In this document: positions 47,670 through 56,514 of the stretch, one piece after another
Layout: the number at the start of each line of letters is the position of its first letter
Position numbering within the stretch: position 1 is the first letter of the stretch
Source of the DNA: Streptomyces sp. SID8374
GTDB lineage: Bacteria; Actinomycetota; Actinomycetes; Streptomycetales; Streptomycetaceae
Direction: 5' to 3'
Length of the DNA stretch: 64,000 bases
Assembly: GCF_009865135.1 (NCBI RefSeq)
Contig: NZ_WWGH01000001.1
Span: 1,798,001 to 1,862,000, forward strand
Notes under the pieces: model-generated
Databases searched by the model: none
What the model was told of the DNA's origin: nothing
The model's input: the letters and a program-made list of their open reading frames with translations, nothing else
Translations under genes and position numbers: made by a program

Positions 47670-48938
47670 ATGACCGTACGCCGCAGCGCAGCCGCGCTCG
47701 CGACCACCGCCGTTCTTCTGGGCGCGGCCGCACCCGTCGCGGTCTCCCCCGTCGCGGTCGCCGCACCGAGCCCGTCCCCCTCGGCCCAGCTGCCGCTCGG
47801 GCTCTACGGGACGACGGACCCCACGTACGACGGGGTGTGGCGGCAGTCGCTGGCCTTCCTCGCGCAGAAGATCGAGCTCGTCACGCCGTCGAAGCAGTCC
47901 GTGGACTGGCTGGTGGAGCAGCAGTGCGACAGCGGCGCGTTCACCTCGTTCCGGCCCGACGCCTCCGTGCCGTGCGACGCCTCGACCGTGATGGACACCA
48001 ACGCCACGGCCGCCGCCGTCCAGGCCATCGTGGAGCTGGGCCAGCACCGTGACGCCGCCGACAACGGGGCCGACTGGCTGAAGTCCGTCCAGAACGAGGA
48101 CGGCGGCTGGGGGTACAACCCGGGCAGCCCCAGCGACGCCAACTCCACGGCCGTCGTGATCGGCGCCCTCGCCCGTACGGGCGTCCCGATCGGCGAGCTC
48201 ACCACCGCCGACGGCAAGACCCCGTACACCGCGCTCCAGGCCCTCGCCATCCCGTGCGGGAAGAAGGACGGCGGCGCCTTCGCCTACCAGCCCGGCAAGA
48301 AGGGCGAGCTCGTCGCCAACACCGACGCCTCGGCCGCCGCCGTGCTCGGGCTGCTCGGCAAGGGCATGGCCGTCGGCAACGCCAACGCGGTGAAGGACCC
48401 GGTCTGCACCAAGGGCGACGGACTCACCGCCGAGCAGAGCGCGCAGAACGGCGCCCACTACCTCGCCGCGACCCTGGCCGCCTCCCCCTATCTTGAACAG
48501 CCCCCGATGCCGGGCGCCGAGGAGAGCGAGCCGCAGCCCGACTTCGGCAACACGGCGGACGCCGTCGTCTCCCTCGCCGCCTCCGGGCACAAGGACAAGG
48601 CCGCCGCCTCGGTGGCGTGGCTGGAGAAGAACTCCAAGACCTGGGCGCAGCAGGGCGGGCCCGCCGCCACCGCGCAGCTGATCTTCGCCGCGCACGCCAC
48701 GGGCACCGACGCCCGCAGCTTCGGCGGGGTCGACCTGGTCAAGCAGCTCAACGCGACCGGCCCCGCCCCCGCGGCGACCGCCGTCCCCTCCCCGACGCCG
48801 AGCGGTCCGCAGCCCTCCAGCGGCACCGAGAGCGACGACGGCGGGCTCGGCCTGTGGTGGCTGGTCGGCATCGGTCTGCTCTTCGGCGCGGGCATCGGCT
48901 TCCTGCTGAGCATGCGCCGGAAGAAGCAGCAGCCGTGA
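47670..48938 (+). CDS. surface-anchored alpha/alpha-toroid protein, intrinsic-factor-like, in B12 uptake operon, 422 aa
   Basis: A signal peptide (residues 1-31) is followed by prenyltransferase/squalene-oxidase-type repeats: DWLVEQQCDSGAFTS, DWLKSVQNEDGGWGYNPG and GGAFAYQPG, all QxxDGG turns of an alpha6/alpha6 barrel. The last 40 residues form a Pro/Ser linker, a membrane helix (WWLVGIGLLFGAGIGFLLS) and a basic tail, so it is anchored at the cell surface. Animal transcobalamin and intrinsic factor share this barrel; position after a cobalamin riboswitch suggests a corrinoid-capturing role (inference). ATG 47670 follows AGGAGAG. Its TGA overlaps the next ATG. Confidence 0.85.
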   Translation: MTVRRSAAALATTAVLLGAAAPVAVSPVAVAAPSPSPSAQLPLGLYGTTDPTYDGVWRQSLAFLAQKIELVTPSKQSVDWLVEQQCDSGAFTSFRPDASVPCDASTVMDTNATAAAVQAIVELGQHRDAADNGADWLKSVQNEDGGWGYNPGSPSDANSTAVVIGALARTGVPIGELTTADGKTPYTALQALAIPCGKKDGGAFAYQPGKKGELVANTDASAAAVLGLLGKGMAVGNANAVKDPVCTKGDGLTAEQSAQNGAHYLAATLAASPYLEQPPMPGAEESEPQPDFGNTADAVVSLAASGHKDKAAASVAWLEKNSKTWAQQGGPAATAQLIFAAHATGTDARSFGGVDLVKQLNATGPAPAATAVPSPTPSGPQPSSGTESDDGGLGLWWLVGIGLLFGAGIGFLLSMRRKKQQP

Positions 48939-49720
48939 TGCGTACGTCGTCGGGAGGCGGCGTACCGCGTACGGAGGCGGTTGCGACCGTGGCCCGTACG
49001 GGAGCCGTCGGTGAGCGGCGTGCGCGGTCCGGAGCACTGCTCCGGGCCCCGATCGCCGCTCTCCTCACCACCCTGCTCGCCGCCTCGGCCGTCCTGCTCG
49101 GGGCGGGCGCCGCCGAGGCCGCCGGGTACCGCTACTGGTCCTTCTGGCAGGGCGACGGCAAGAGCTGGGCGTACGCCACCCAGGGGCCGTCCCTCGTGCG
49201 CCCCGACGACGGTACGGTCCAGGGCTTCCGGTTCGCCGTGAGCGAGGACTCCGCCGACGCCCACCGGCCGCGCCACGCCCCCGACTTCGGGGCGGTCTGC
49301 GCGTCCACCCCGGCGAAGGACGGCGCCAAGCGGGTGGCCCTGGTGATCGACCCGGGTACGGCGGAGGACGCCCCGGACGGGGAGGAGCCGCCCGCGCTGC
49401 GCACCGCCTGTGCCCAGGTCGCGCCGGACGCCAGCAGCGCGGAGGCGCTCGCCTCGGTGGCGAAGCCGCTGCGGTACGACAGCAGCGCGATGATCTGCGC
49501 GATCTCGGGCTACCCGAAGACGGGCTGCGGCGAGCAGGTGTCGGGGGACGGCAGCAAGAAGGACGGCGGCGTGAAGCCGACCGACGCCTCCTCCCCCTCC
49601 TCGGCCCCGGCAGCGGATGACGGCGGCAGCGGCGGGCCCTCGGCCGGTCTCCTCCTCGGTATCGGTGCCGTCCTGCTCCTCGGCGTCGCCGCCGTGTTCC
49701 AGGCCCGCCGGCGCCGATGA
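48938..49720 (+). CDS. SCO2322 family surface protein, 260 aa
   Basis: A long basic N-terminus and signal peptide precede AAGYRYWSFWQGDG, after which comes a small beta-rich domain with cysteines (VCASTPAKDG, RTACAQVAP, MICAISG, TGCGEQ) that probably form disulfides. A Gly/Ser/Pro-rich linker leads to a C-terminal membrane anchor (LLLGIGAVLLLGVAAVFQA) and Arg tail. I recall this as the SCO2322 family, found with prenyltransferase-type barrel proteins and ECF transporters. It probably works with the toroid protein at the surface. Translation is coupled on both sides (TGATG and ATGA). Confidence 0.85.
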   Translation: MRTSSGGGVPRTEAVATVARTGAVGERRARSGALLRAPIAALLTTLLAASAVLLGAGAAEAAGYRYWSFWQGDGKSWAYATQGPSLVRPDDGTVQGFRFAVSEDSADAHRPRHAPDFGAVCASTPAKDGAKRVALVIDPGTAEDAPDGEEPPALRTACAQVAPDASSAEALASVAKPLRYDSSAMICAISGYPKTGCGEQVSGDGSKKDGGVKPTDASSPSSAPAADDGGSGGPSAGLLLGIGAVLLLGVAAVFQARRRR

Positions 49721-50889
49721 CGTACGCCCCGGGGACGGCCCGGCTGCTCCGCCGTGCCCTGCACGCGCCCGAGGCGGGCCGCTCCAACGCGCTGCCCGCC
49801 GGGGCGTGGTGGCTGTGGGCGCTGGGGCTGGCCACCGCCGCCTCCCGGACCACCAACCCCCTGCTGCTCGGCCTGCTGGTCGGGGTGGCGGGCTATGTGG
49901 TGGCGGCCCGGCGTACGGACGCGCCCTGGGCCCGCTCCTACGGGGCGTTCATCAAGCTCGGGCTCTTCGTCGTGGCCCTGCGCCTGGTCTTCTCCGTCTT
50001 CCTCGGCTCGCAGATCCCGGGCTCGCACACCGTGCTGACGCTCCCCGAGGTGCCGATGCCCGACTGGGCGCAGGGGGTGCGGATCGGCGGCCGGGTCACG
50101 GCGGAGCAGCTGGTCTTCTCGCTCTACGACGGGATGAAGCTGGCCACCCTGCTGATCTGCGTCGGAGCCGCGAACTCGCTCGCCAACCCGGCCCGGCTGC
50201 TGAAGTCCCTGCCGGGTGCGCTGTACGAGGTCGGGGTCGCCGTCGTCGTCGCGATGACGTTCGCCCCGAACATGGTCGCCGATGTGGTCCGGCTGCGGAC
50301 CGCGCGGCGGCTGCGGGGGCGGCCGACCGGTGGCGTCAAGGCGATCGCGCAGATCGGACTGCCGGTGCTGGAAGGGGCGTTGGAGCGGTCGGTGGCGGTC
50401 GCAGCGTCGATGGACGCGCGGGGGTACGGGCGTACCGCCCAGGTCCCGCCCGCCGTCCGCCACACCACCAACGTGCTCACCCTCGGCGGGCTGCTCGGGG
50501 TGTGCGCCGGGACGTACGGGCTGCTCGCCGCGCAAGGGGCCGTGTACGGGCTGCCCGTTCTGCTGGCGGGGCTCGTCGCGGCGATGGCGGGGCTGCGGCT
50601 GGGCGGGCGGCGCTCGGTGCGCACCCGCTACCGGCCCGACCGGTGGGGCGTACGGGCCTGGCTGGTGGCGGGGTCGGGTGCGGTGGTGGCGGCCGCGATG
50701 ATCTGGGCGGGCTCGGTCGATCCGGAGGCGCTGCACCCCGGCGTCGTACCGCTGACCGCGCCCGTGCTGCCGCTCTGGCCCGCGGCGGCCGTACTGGTCG
50801 GGCTGCTGCCCGCGCTGGTCGCCCCCGTACCGCCGTCGTCGGCCCCGGGCTTCGAAGAACACGACCGTCGCAGCAAGGAGCAGGCGTGA
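49717..50889 (+). CDS. energy-coupling factor (ECF) transporter T component, CbiQ-like, 390 aa
   Basis: A polytopic membrane protein with the T-component signature RTARRLRG and SMDARGYGRT, the Ala-Arg-Gly motifs that contact the two ATPase subunits. Hydrophobic segments cover residues 30-110, 150-180 and 240-370. It joins the ATPases to the substrate-binding S component. ATG at 49717 overlaps the previous stop (ATGA); its TGA overlaps the next GTG (GTGA). Confidence 0.92.
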   Translation: MTYAPGTARLLRRALHAPEAGRSNALPAGAWWLWALGLATAASRTTNPLLLGLLVGVAGYVVAARRTDAPWARSYGAFIKLGLFVVALRLVFSVFLGSQIPGSHTVLTLPEVPMPDWAQGVRIGGRVTAEQLVFSLYDGMKLATLLICVGAANSLANPARLLKSLPGALYEVGVAVVVAMTFAPNMVADVVRLRTARRLRGRPTGGVKAIAQIGLPVLEGALERSVAVAASMDARGYGRTAQVPPAVRHTTNVLTLGGLLGVCAGTYGLLAAQGAVYGLPVLLAGLVAAMAGLRLGGRRSVRTRYRPDRWGVRAWLVAGSGAVVAAAMIWAGSVDPEALHPGVVPLTAPVLPLWPAAAVLVGLLPALVAPVPPSSAPGFEEHDRRSKEQA

Positions 50890-52652
50890 TCAGGTTCGAG
50901 CAGGTCTCCGTGCGGTACGACGGGACGGACCGGCCCACGCTCTCCGGCGTCGATCTCGCGGTGCCGGAAGGGGAGTTGGTGCTGCTGGTCGGGCCGTCGG
51001 GGGTCGGCAAGTCGACACTGCTGGGGACGGTCTCGGGGCTCGTGCCGCACTTCACGGGCGGGGTGCTGAGCGGCCGGGTCACGGTGGACGGGCGGGACAC
51101 CCGCACCCACAAGCCGCGTGAACTGGCCGATCTGGTGGGCACGGTGGGGCAGGACCCGCAGGCCCACTTCGTCACGGACACGGTCGAGGACGAACTCGCC
51201 TACGGCATGGAGTCGTTGGGCCTGGCGCCTGATGTGATGCGCCGACGCGTGGAGGAGACGCTGGATCTGCTGGGGCTGGCCGAGCTGCGGGACCGGCCGA
51301 TCGCGACGCTCTCGGGCGGCCAGCAGCAGCGGGTGGCGATCGGTTCGGTGCTGACCCCGCACCCCAAGGTGCTGGTCCTCGACGAGCCGACGTCCGCGTT
51401 GGACCCGGCGGCGGCCGAGGAGGTCCTCGCCGTGCTGCAACGGCTGGTCCACGATCTCGGGACGACCGTGCTGATGGCCGAGCACCGGCTGGAGCGGGTG
51501 GTGCAGTACGCGGACCAGGTCGTCCTGCTGCCCGCGCCGGGCGCCGCCCCGATGATGGGTGCGCCCGCCGACATCATGGCCGTCTCGCCGGTCCGGCCAC
51601 CGGTCGCCGAGCTGGGGCTGCTGGCGGGCTGGGACCCGCTGCCGCTCTCGGTACGGGACGCCCGGCGCGGGGCGGGCGGCCTGCGGGCCCGGCTGGCATC
51701 GGCCTCGCCGCCCGCGCCGTCGGAGATGCCCACCCCGTCGGAACTGTCCACCCCGTCGAAGCCGTCCGCGCCGTCGGAGCTTGCTGCCGACGTGTCCGTC
51801 GCGGGCCCGCCCGTACCGAGTGGTCAGCGCCTTGGGCGTCTCGCCCGGCTGCTGGGCCGTACGAAAGCCGTGGAAGCACCCGGTCCCGCCGACCCCGTCA
51901 CCCGCGTCGAATCCCTCAGCGTGCGGCGCGGGCGGATCGAGGCGTTGCGGCGGGTCACGCTCACCGTCGCCCCGGGCGAGACCGTGGCGCTGATGGGCCG
52001 TAACGGGGCCGGGAAGTCCACCCTGCTCAGCGCGCTCGTCGGCATGGTGGAGCCCACCTCGGGTTCCGTACGCGTCGGAGGCCTGGCCCCCGCCCGTACC
52101 GATCCGCGCGCCATGATCCGCCGTGTCGGCCTCGTCCCGCAGGAGCCGCGCGACCTGCTGTACGCGGACACGGTGGCCGCCGAGTGCGCCGCCGCCGACC
52201 GGGACGCGGGCGCGGATGAGGGCACCTGCCGGGCGCTGGTCACCGAGCTGCTCCCGGGCGTCGAGGACGGCACGCATCCGCGCGACCTCTCCGAGGGGCA
52301 GCGGCTCGCCCTGGCGCTCGCGCTGGTGCTCACCGCCCGCCCGCCGCTGCTGCTCCTGGACGAGCCGACCCGGGGGCTGGACTACGCGGCGAAGGGGCGG
52401 CTCGTCGGCGTCCTGCGGTCGCTGGCGGCCGAGGGGCATGCCATCGTCCTGGCCACGCACGATGTGGAGCTGGCGGCGGAGCTGGCCCACCGGGTGGTGA
52501 TCCTCGCCGACGGGGAGGTCGTCGCGGACGGCCCGACCGGGCGCGTGGTGGTCTCCTCCCCCGCCTTCGCCCCGCAGACCGCGAAGATCCTGGCGCCGCA
52601 GGAGTGGCTGACCGTCTCCCAGGTGCGCGGCGCCCTGGAGGCGGGCGCGTGA
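50886..52652 (+). CDS. ECF transporter tandem ATPase (A-A' fused), 588 aa
   Basis: Two ABC ATPase domains in one chain. The first has Walker A GPSGVGKST, signature LSGGQQQRVAIG and Walker B VLVLDEPTSALD. The second has GRNGAGKST, LSEGQRLALALAL and LLLLDEPTRGLD. They are linked by a Pro/Ser/Ala-rich region near residues 275-320. It energises ECF-type vitamin or metal import. In many organisms the two ATPases are separate; fusion is common in actinobacteria. Its stop at 52650-52652 overlaps a 19-codon GTG frame that bridges to the S-component gene. Confidence 0.94.
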   Translation: MIRFEQVSVRYDGTDRPTLSGVDLAVPEGELVLLVGPSGVGKSTLLGTVSGLVPHFTGGVLSGRVTVDGRDTRTHKPRELADLVGTVGQDPQAHFVTDTVEDELAYGMESLGLAPDVMRRRVEETLDLLGLAELRDRPIATLSGGQQQRVAIGSVLTPHPKVLVLDEPTSALDPAAAEEVLAVLQRLVHDLGTTVLMAEHRLERVVQYADQVVLLPAPGAAPMMGAPADIMAVSPVRPPVAELGLLAGWDPLPLSVRDARRGAGGLRARLASASPPAPSEMPTPSELSTPSKPSAPSELAADVSVAGPPVPSGQRLGRLARLLGRTKAVEAPGPADPVTRVESLSVRRGRIEALRRVTLTVAPGETVALMGRNGAGKSTLLSALVGMVEPTSGSVRVGGLAPARTDPRAMIRRVGLVPQEPRDLLYADTVAAECAAADRDAGADEGTCRALVTELLPGVEDGTHPRDLSEGQRLALALALVLTARPPLLLLDEPTRGLDYAAKGRLVGVLRSLAAEGHAIVLATHDVELAAELAHRVVILADGEVVADGPTGRVVVSSPAFAPQTAKILAPQEWLTVSQVRGALEAGA

Positions 52653-52708
52653 GGGTTACGGAGAGGGTGCGGGCTGCCCGGCCCATGCGGCGGAGGGCGG
52701 GGCGATGA
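52649..52708 (+). CDS. 19-codon bridging frame with duplicated S-component N-terminus
   Basis: GTG at 52649 overlaps the ATPase stop (GTGA) and TGA at 52706-52708 overlaps the S-component ATG (ATGA). The peptide VTERVRAARPMR resembles VRERVRAPRPVR in the S component, and 24 of 26 bases match between 52667-52692 and 52734-52759. It may serve translational coupling rather than make a functional peptide. Confidence 0.45.
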   Translation: MRVTERVRAARPMRRRAGR

Positions 52709-53541
52709 GCGACGCGACGGCGGTACGGGAGCGGGTGCGGGCTCCCCGGCCCGTGCGGCTCGGGCCGAAGTCGGTGGCCGCGCTGGTGCTGGTGAGTGCG
52801 GTCGGGGTGGTCGCCTTCGGGTGGCCGCTGCTCGCCGGTGCCGGGTCCGGGCTCGCGCACGCCCAGGACGCGCCGTGGCTGTTCGCGGCGCTGCTGCCGT
52901 TGCTGGTCGCGGTGGTGGTGGCGACGATCTCGGAGTCCGGGATGGACGCCAAGGCCGTCGCGATGCTCGGCGTGCTGGCGGCGGTCGGGGCCGCGCTGCG
53001 CCCGCTGGGGGCGGGGACGGCGGGCCTGGAGCCGATGTTCTTCCTGATGGTGCTGAGCGGGCGGGTGCTGGGGCCCGGCTTCGGCTTCGTGCTCGGCTCG
53101 GTGACGATGTTCGCGTCCGCCCTGCTCACGGGCGGGGTGGGGCCGTGGATGCCGTTCCAGATGCTGTCGATGGGCTGGTTCACGATGGGCGCGGGGCTGC
53201 TGCCGGGCGCGGACCGGCTGCGCGGCCGGGCCGAGTTGGCGATGCTCGCGGTCTACGGGTCCGTGGCGGCGTTCGCGTACGGCACGATCATGAATCTGTA
53301 CGGGTGGACGATCATCCCGGGGCTGGGCTCGGGCATCTCGTTCGTCGCGGGCGATCCGCTCCACGAGAACTTGGTGCGGTTCCTCGCCTACTGCGCGGCG
53401 ACCTCGCTGGGGTGGGACCTGGGGCGGGCGGCGCTCACGGTCGTCCTGACGCTGACGATCGGCCCGACGCTGCTGAAGGCGCTGCGCCGGGCGACCCGGC
53501 GGGCGGCGTTCGACGCGCGGGTGGGGTTCGAGGAGCCGTAG
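52705..53541 (+). CDS. ECF transporter S component (cobalamin/cobalt-type candidate), 278 aa
   Basis: Six or seven membrane helices (AALVLVSAVGVVAFGWPLLAG, LFAALLPLLVAVVVATI, AVAMLGVLAAVGAALRPLG and others) with MFFLMVLSGRVLGPGFGFVLG and PWMPFQMLSMGWFTMGAGLLPG, as in S components of CbrT type. It binds the substrate in the membrane; the upstream riboswitch suggests cobalamin or a precursor. Fifth gene of the operon. It is followed by a gap with repeated CCCCTGGGCTCC motifs and then the convergent thiolase gene. Confidence 0.85.
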   Translation: MSDATAVRERVRAPRPVRLGPKSVAALVLVSAVGVVAFGWPLLAGAGSGLAHAQDAPWLFAALLPLLVAVVVATISESGMDAKAVAMLGVLAAVGAALRPLGAGTAGLEPMFFLMVLSGRVLGPGFGFVLGSVTMFASALLTGGVGPWMPFQMLSMGWFTMGAGLLPGADRLRGRAELAMLAVYGSVAAFAYGTIMNLYGWTIIPGLGSGISFVAGDPLHENLVRFLAYCAATSLGWDLGRAALTVVLTLTIGPTLLKALRRATRRAAFDARVGFEEP

Positions 53542-53649
53542 ATCCTGGAGACCCGCGGGGTGAACGGCCCCCTGGGCTCCTGTGCTCCCGGCCCTCGGCC
53601 CCCTGGGCTCCGGGGCTCCTGGCCCATGGGCCCCTGGCCGGGCTCGCCA

Positions 53650-55104
<1,455 letters not shown>

Positions 55105-55135
55105 TCAGACACAGGCTCGGAGTGGAGAGGTGCCC

Positions 55136-56392
55136 ATGCGCTGCCCCCATCTGCCCGACGGGTTCGACTTCACCGACCCCGACCTCCTCCAAGCCCGGGT
55201 CCCGCACCCGGAGTTCGCGCTGATGCGGCAGACCGCACCGGTGTGGTGGTGCACCCAGCCCGCCAACATCTCCGGCTTCGGCGACGAGGGGTACTGGGCC
55301 GTCACCCGCCACGCGGACGTCAAGTACGTTTCCACGCATCCTGAGTTGTTCTCCTCGAACACCAACACCGCGGTCATCCGCTTCAACGAGACGATCAGCC
55401 GCGACCAGATCGAGGTCCAGAAACTCATCATGCTCAACATGGACCCGCCCGAACACACCCGGGTCCGCCAGATCGTCCAGCGCGGCTTCACCCCGCGCGC
55501 GGTGCGCTCCCTGGAGCAGGCGCTCCGGGCGCGGGCCCGCTCCATCGTGGAGACCGCTCACGCGACGGCGGCCGGGGCCGACGGATCGTTCGACTTCGTC
55601 ACGAACATCGCGGTGGAGCTGCCGCTCCAGGCGATCGCCGAACTCATCGGCGTACCGCAGGAGGACCGGTCCAAGATCTTCGACTGGTCCAACAAGATGG
55701 CCGCGTACGACGATCCCGAGTACGCGATCACCGAGGAGGTAGGCGCCGAGGCGGCGATGGAGATCGTGGCGTACTCGATGAACCTGGCGGCGGCCCGCAA
55801 GGAGTGCCCGGCCCAGGACATCGTGAGCCAGCTGGTGGCGGCGGAGGGCGAAGGCAACCTGTCCTCCGACGAGTTCGGGTTCTTCGTGATCCTGCTCGCG
55901 GTGGCCGGCAACGAGACCACCCGTAACGCGATCAGCCACGGCATGCACGCCTTCCTCACCCACCCCGAGCAGTGGGAGCTCTACAAGAGGGAGCGCCCGA
56001 AGACGACGGCCGAGGAGATCGTGCGCTGGGCGACCCCCGTGGTCTCCTTCCAGCGGACCGCCACCCAGGATCTGGAGCTGGGCGGTCAGCGCATCCGTAA
56101 GGGCGAGCGGGTCGGGCTGTTCTACTCCTCGGCCAACAACGACCCCGAGGTCTTCGACGCCCCGGAGGCCTTCGACATCACCCGCGACCCCAACCCGCAC
56201 CTCGGCTTCGGGGGCGGTGGCCCGCACTTCTGCCTCGGCAAGTCGCTGGCCGTGATGGAGATCGACCTGATCTTCAACGCGATCGCCGATGTGCTGCCCG
56301 ATCTGCGGCTGCTGGAGGACCCGCGGCGGCTGCGCTCGGCCTGGCTGAACGGGATCAAGCAGCTTCAGGTGAGTGCGTCCGCCGTTTCGTGA
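55136..56392 (+). CDS. cyp125: cytochrome P450 of CYP125 type (steroid C26/C27 monooxygenase), 418 aa
   Basis: Heme-binding FGGGGPHFCLGKSLA with Cys366, I-helix AVAGNETTRN near residue 260 and ExxR in EEIVRWA. Blocks VQKLIMLNMDPPEHTR, VELPLQAIAELIGVPQEDR and SAWLNGIKQLQV read as near-identical to M. tuberculosis CYP125A1, which oxidises the sterol side-chain terminus. The starting DFTDPDLLQAR is also shared. ATG at 55136 follows GGAGAGG. A KstR-like box and a CTGACG-type palindrome lie upstream. Redox partner candidates are the ferredoxin at 44316 and a reductase elsewhere. Confidence 0.92.
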   Translation: MRCPHLPDGFDFTDPDLLQARVPHPEFALMRQTAPVWWCTQPANISGFGDEGYWAVTRHADVKYVSTHPELFSSNTNTAVIRFNETISRDQIEVQKLIMLNMDPPEHTRVRQIVQRGFTPRAVRSLEQALRARARSIVETAHATAAGADGSFDFVTNIAVELPLQAIAELIGVPQEDRSKIFDWSNKMAAYDDPEYAITEEVGAEAAMEIVAYSMNLAAARKECPAQDIVSQLVAAEGEGNLSSDEFGFFVILLAVAGNETTRNAISHGMHAFLTHPEQWELYKRERPKTTAEEIVRWATPVVSFQRTATQDLELGGQRIRKGERVGLFYSSANNDPEVFDAPEAFDITRDPNPHLGFGGGGPHFCLGKSLAVMEIDLIFNAIADVLPDLRLLEDPRRLRSAWLNGIKQLQVSASAVS

Positions 56393-56457
56393 CACCGGCC
56401 GCCCGAGTGGCGGGGCGGGCGCGGCGGGCGGACCATGTAAGGACGCGGCGATCCATG

Positions 56458-56506
56458 CCGAAGGGGTGCCGGGACGGTGTACGACGTGGTCCCGGCACCC
56501 CTTCGG
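56458..56506. terminator. bidirectional hairpin terminator
   Basis: A perfect 18-bp stem (56458-56475 with 56489-56506) and a 13-base loop between the convergent P450 and GT87/PAP2 genes. Confidence 0.85.
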
Positions 56507-56514
56507 GCCGTCCG

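Noticed and set aside
53542..53649. Terminator or gene between the S-component and thiolase genes
   Set aside because: Repeated CCCCTGGGCTCC motifs and GGCCCATGGGCC are present but no single stable stem stands out and no frame has good codon use.
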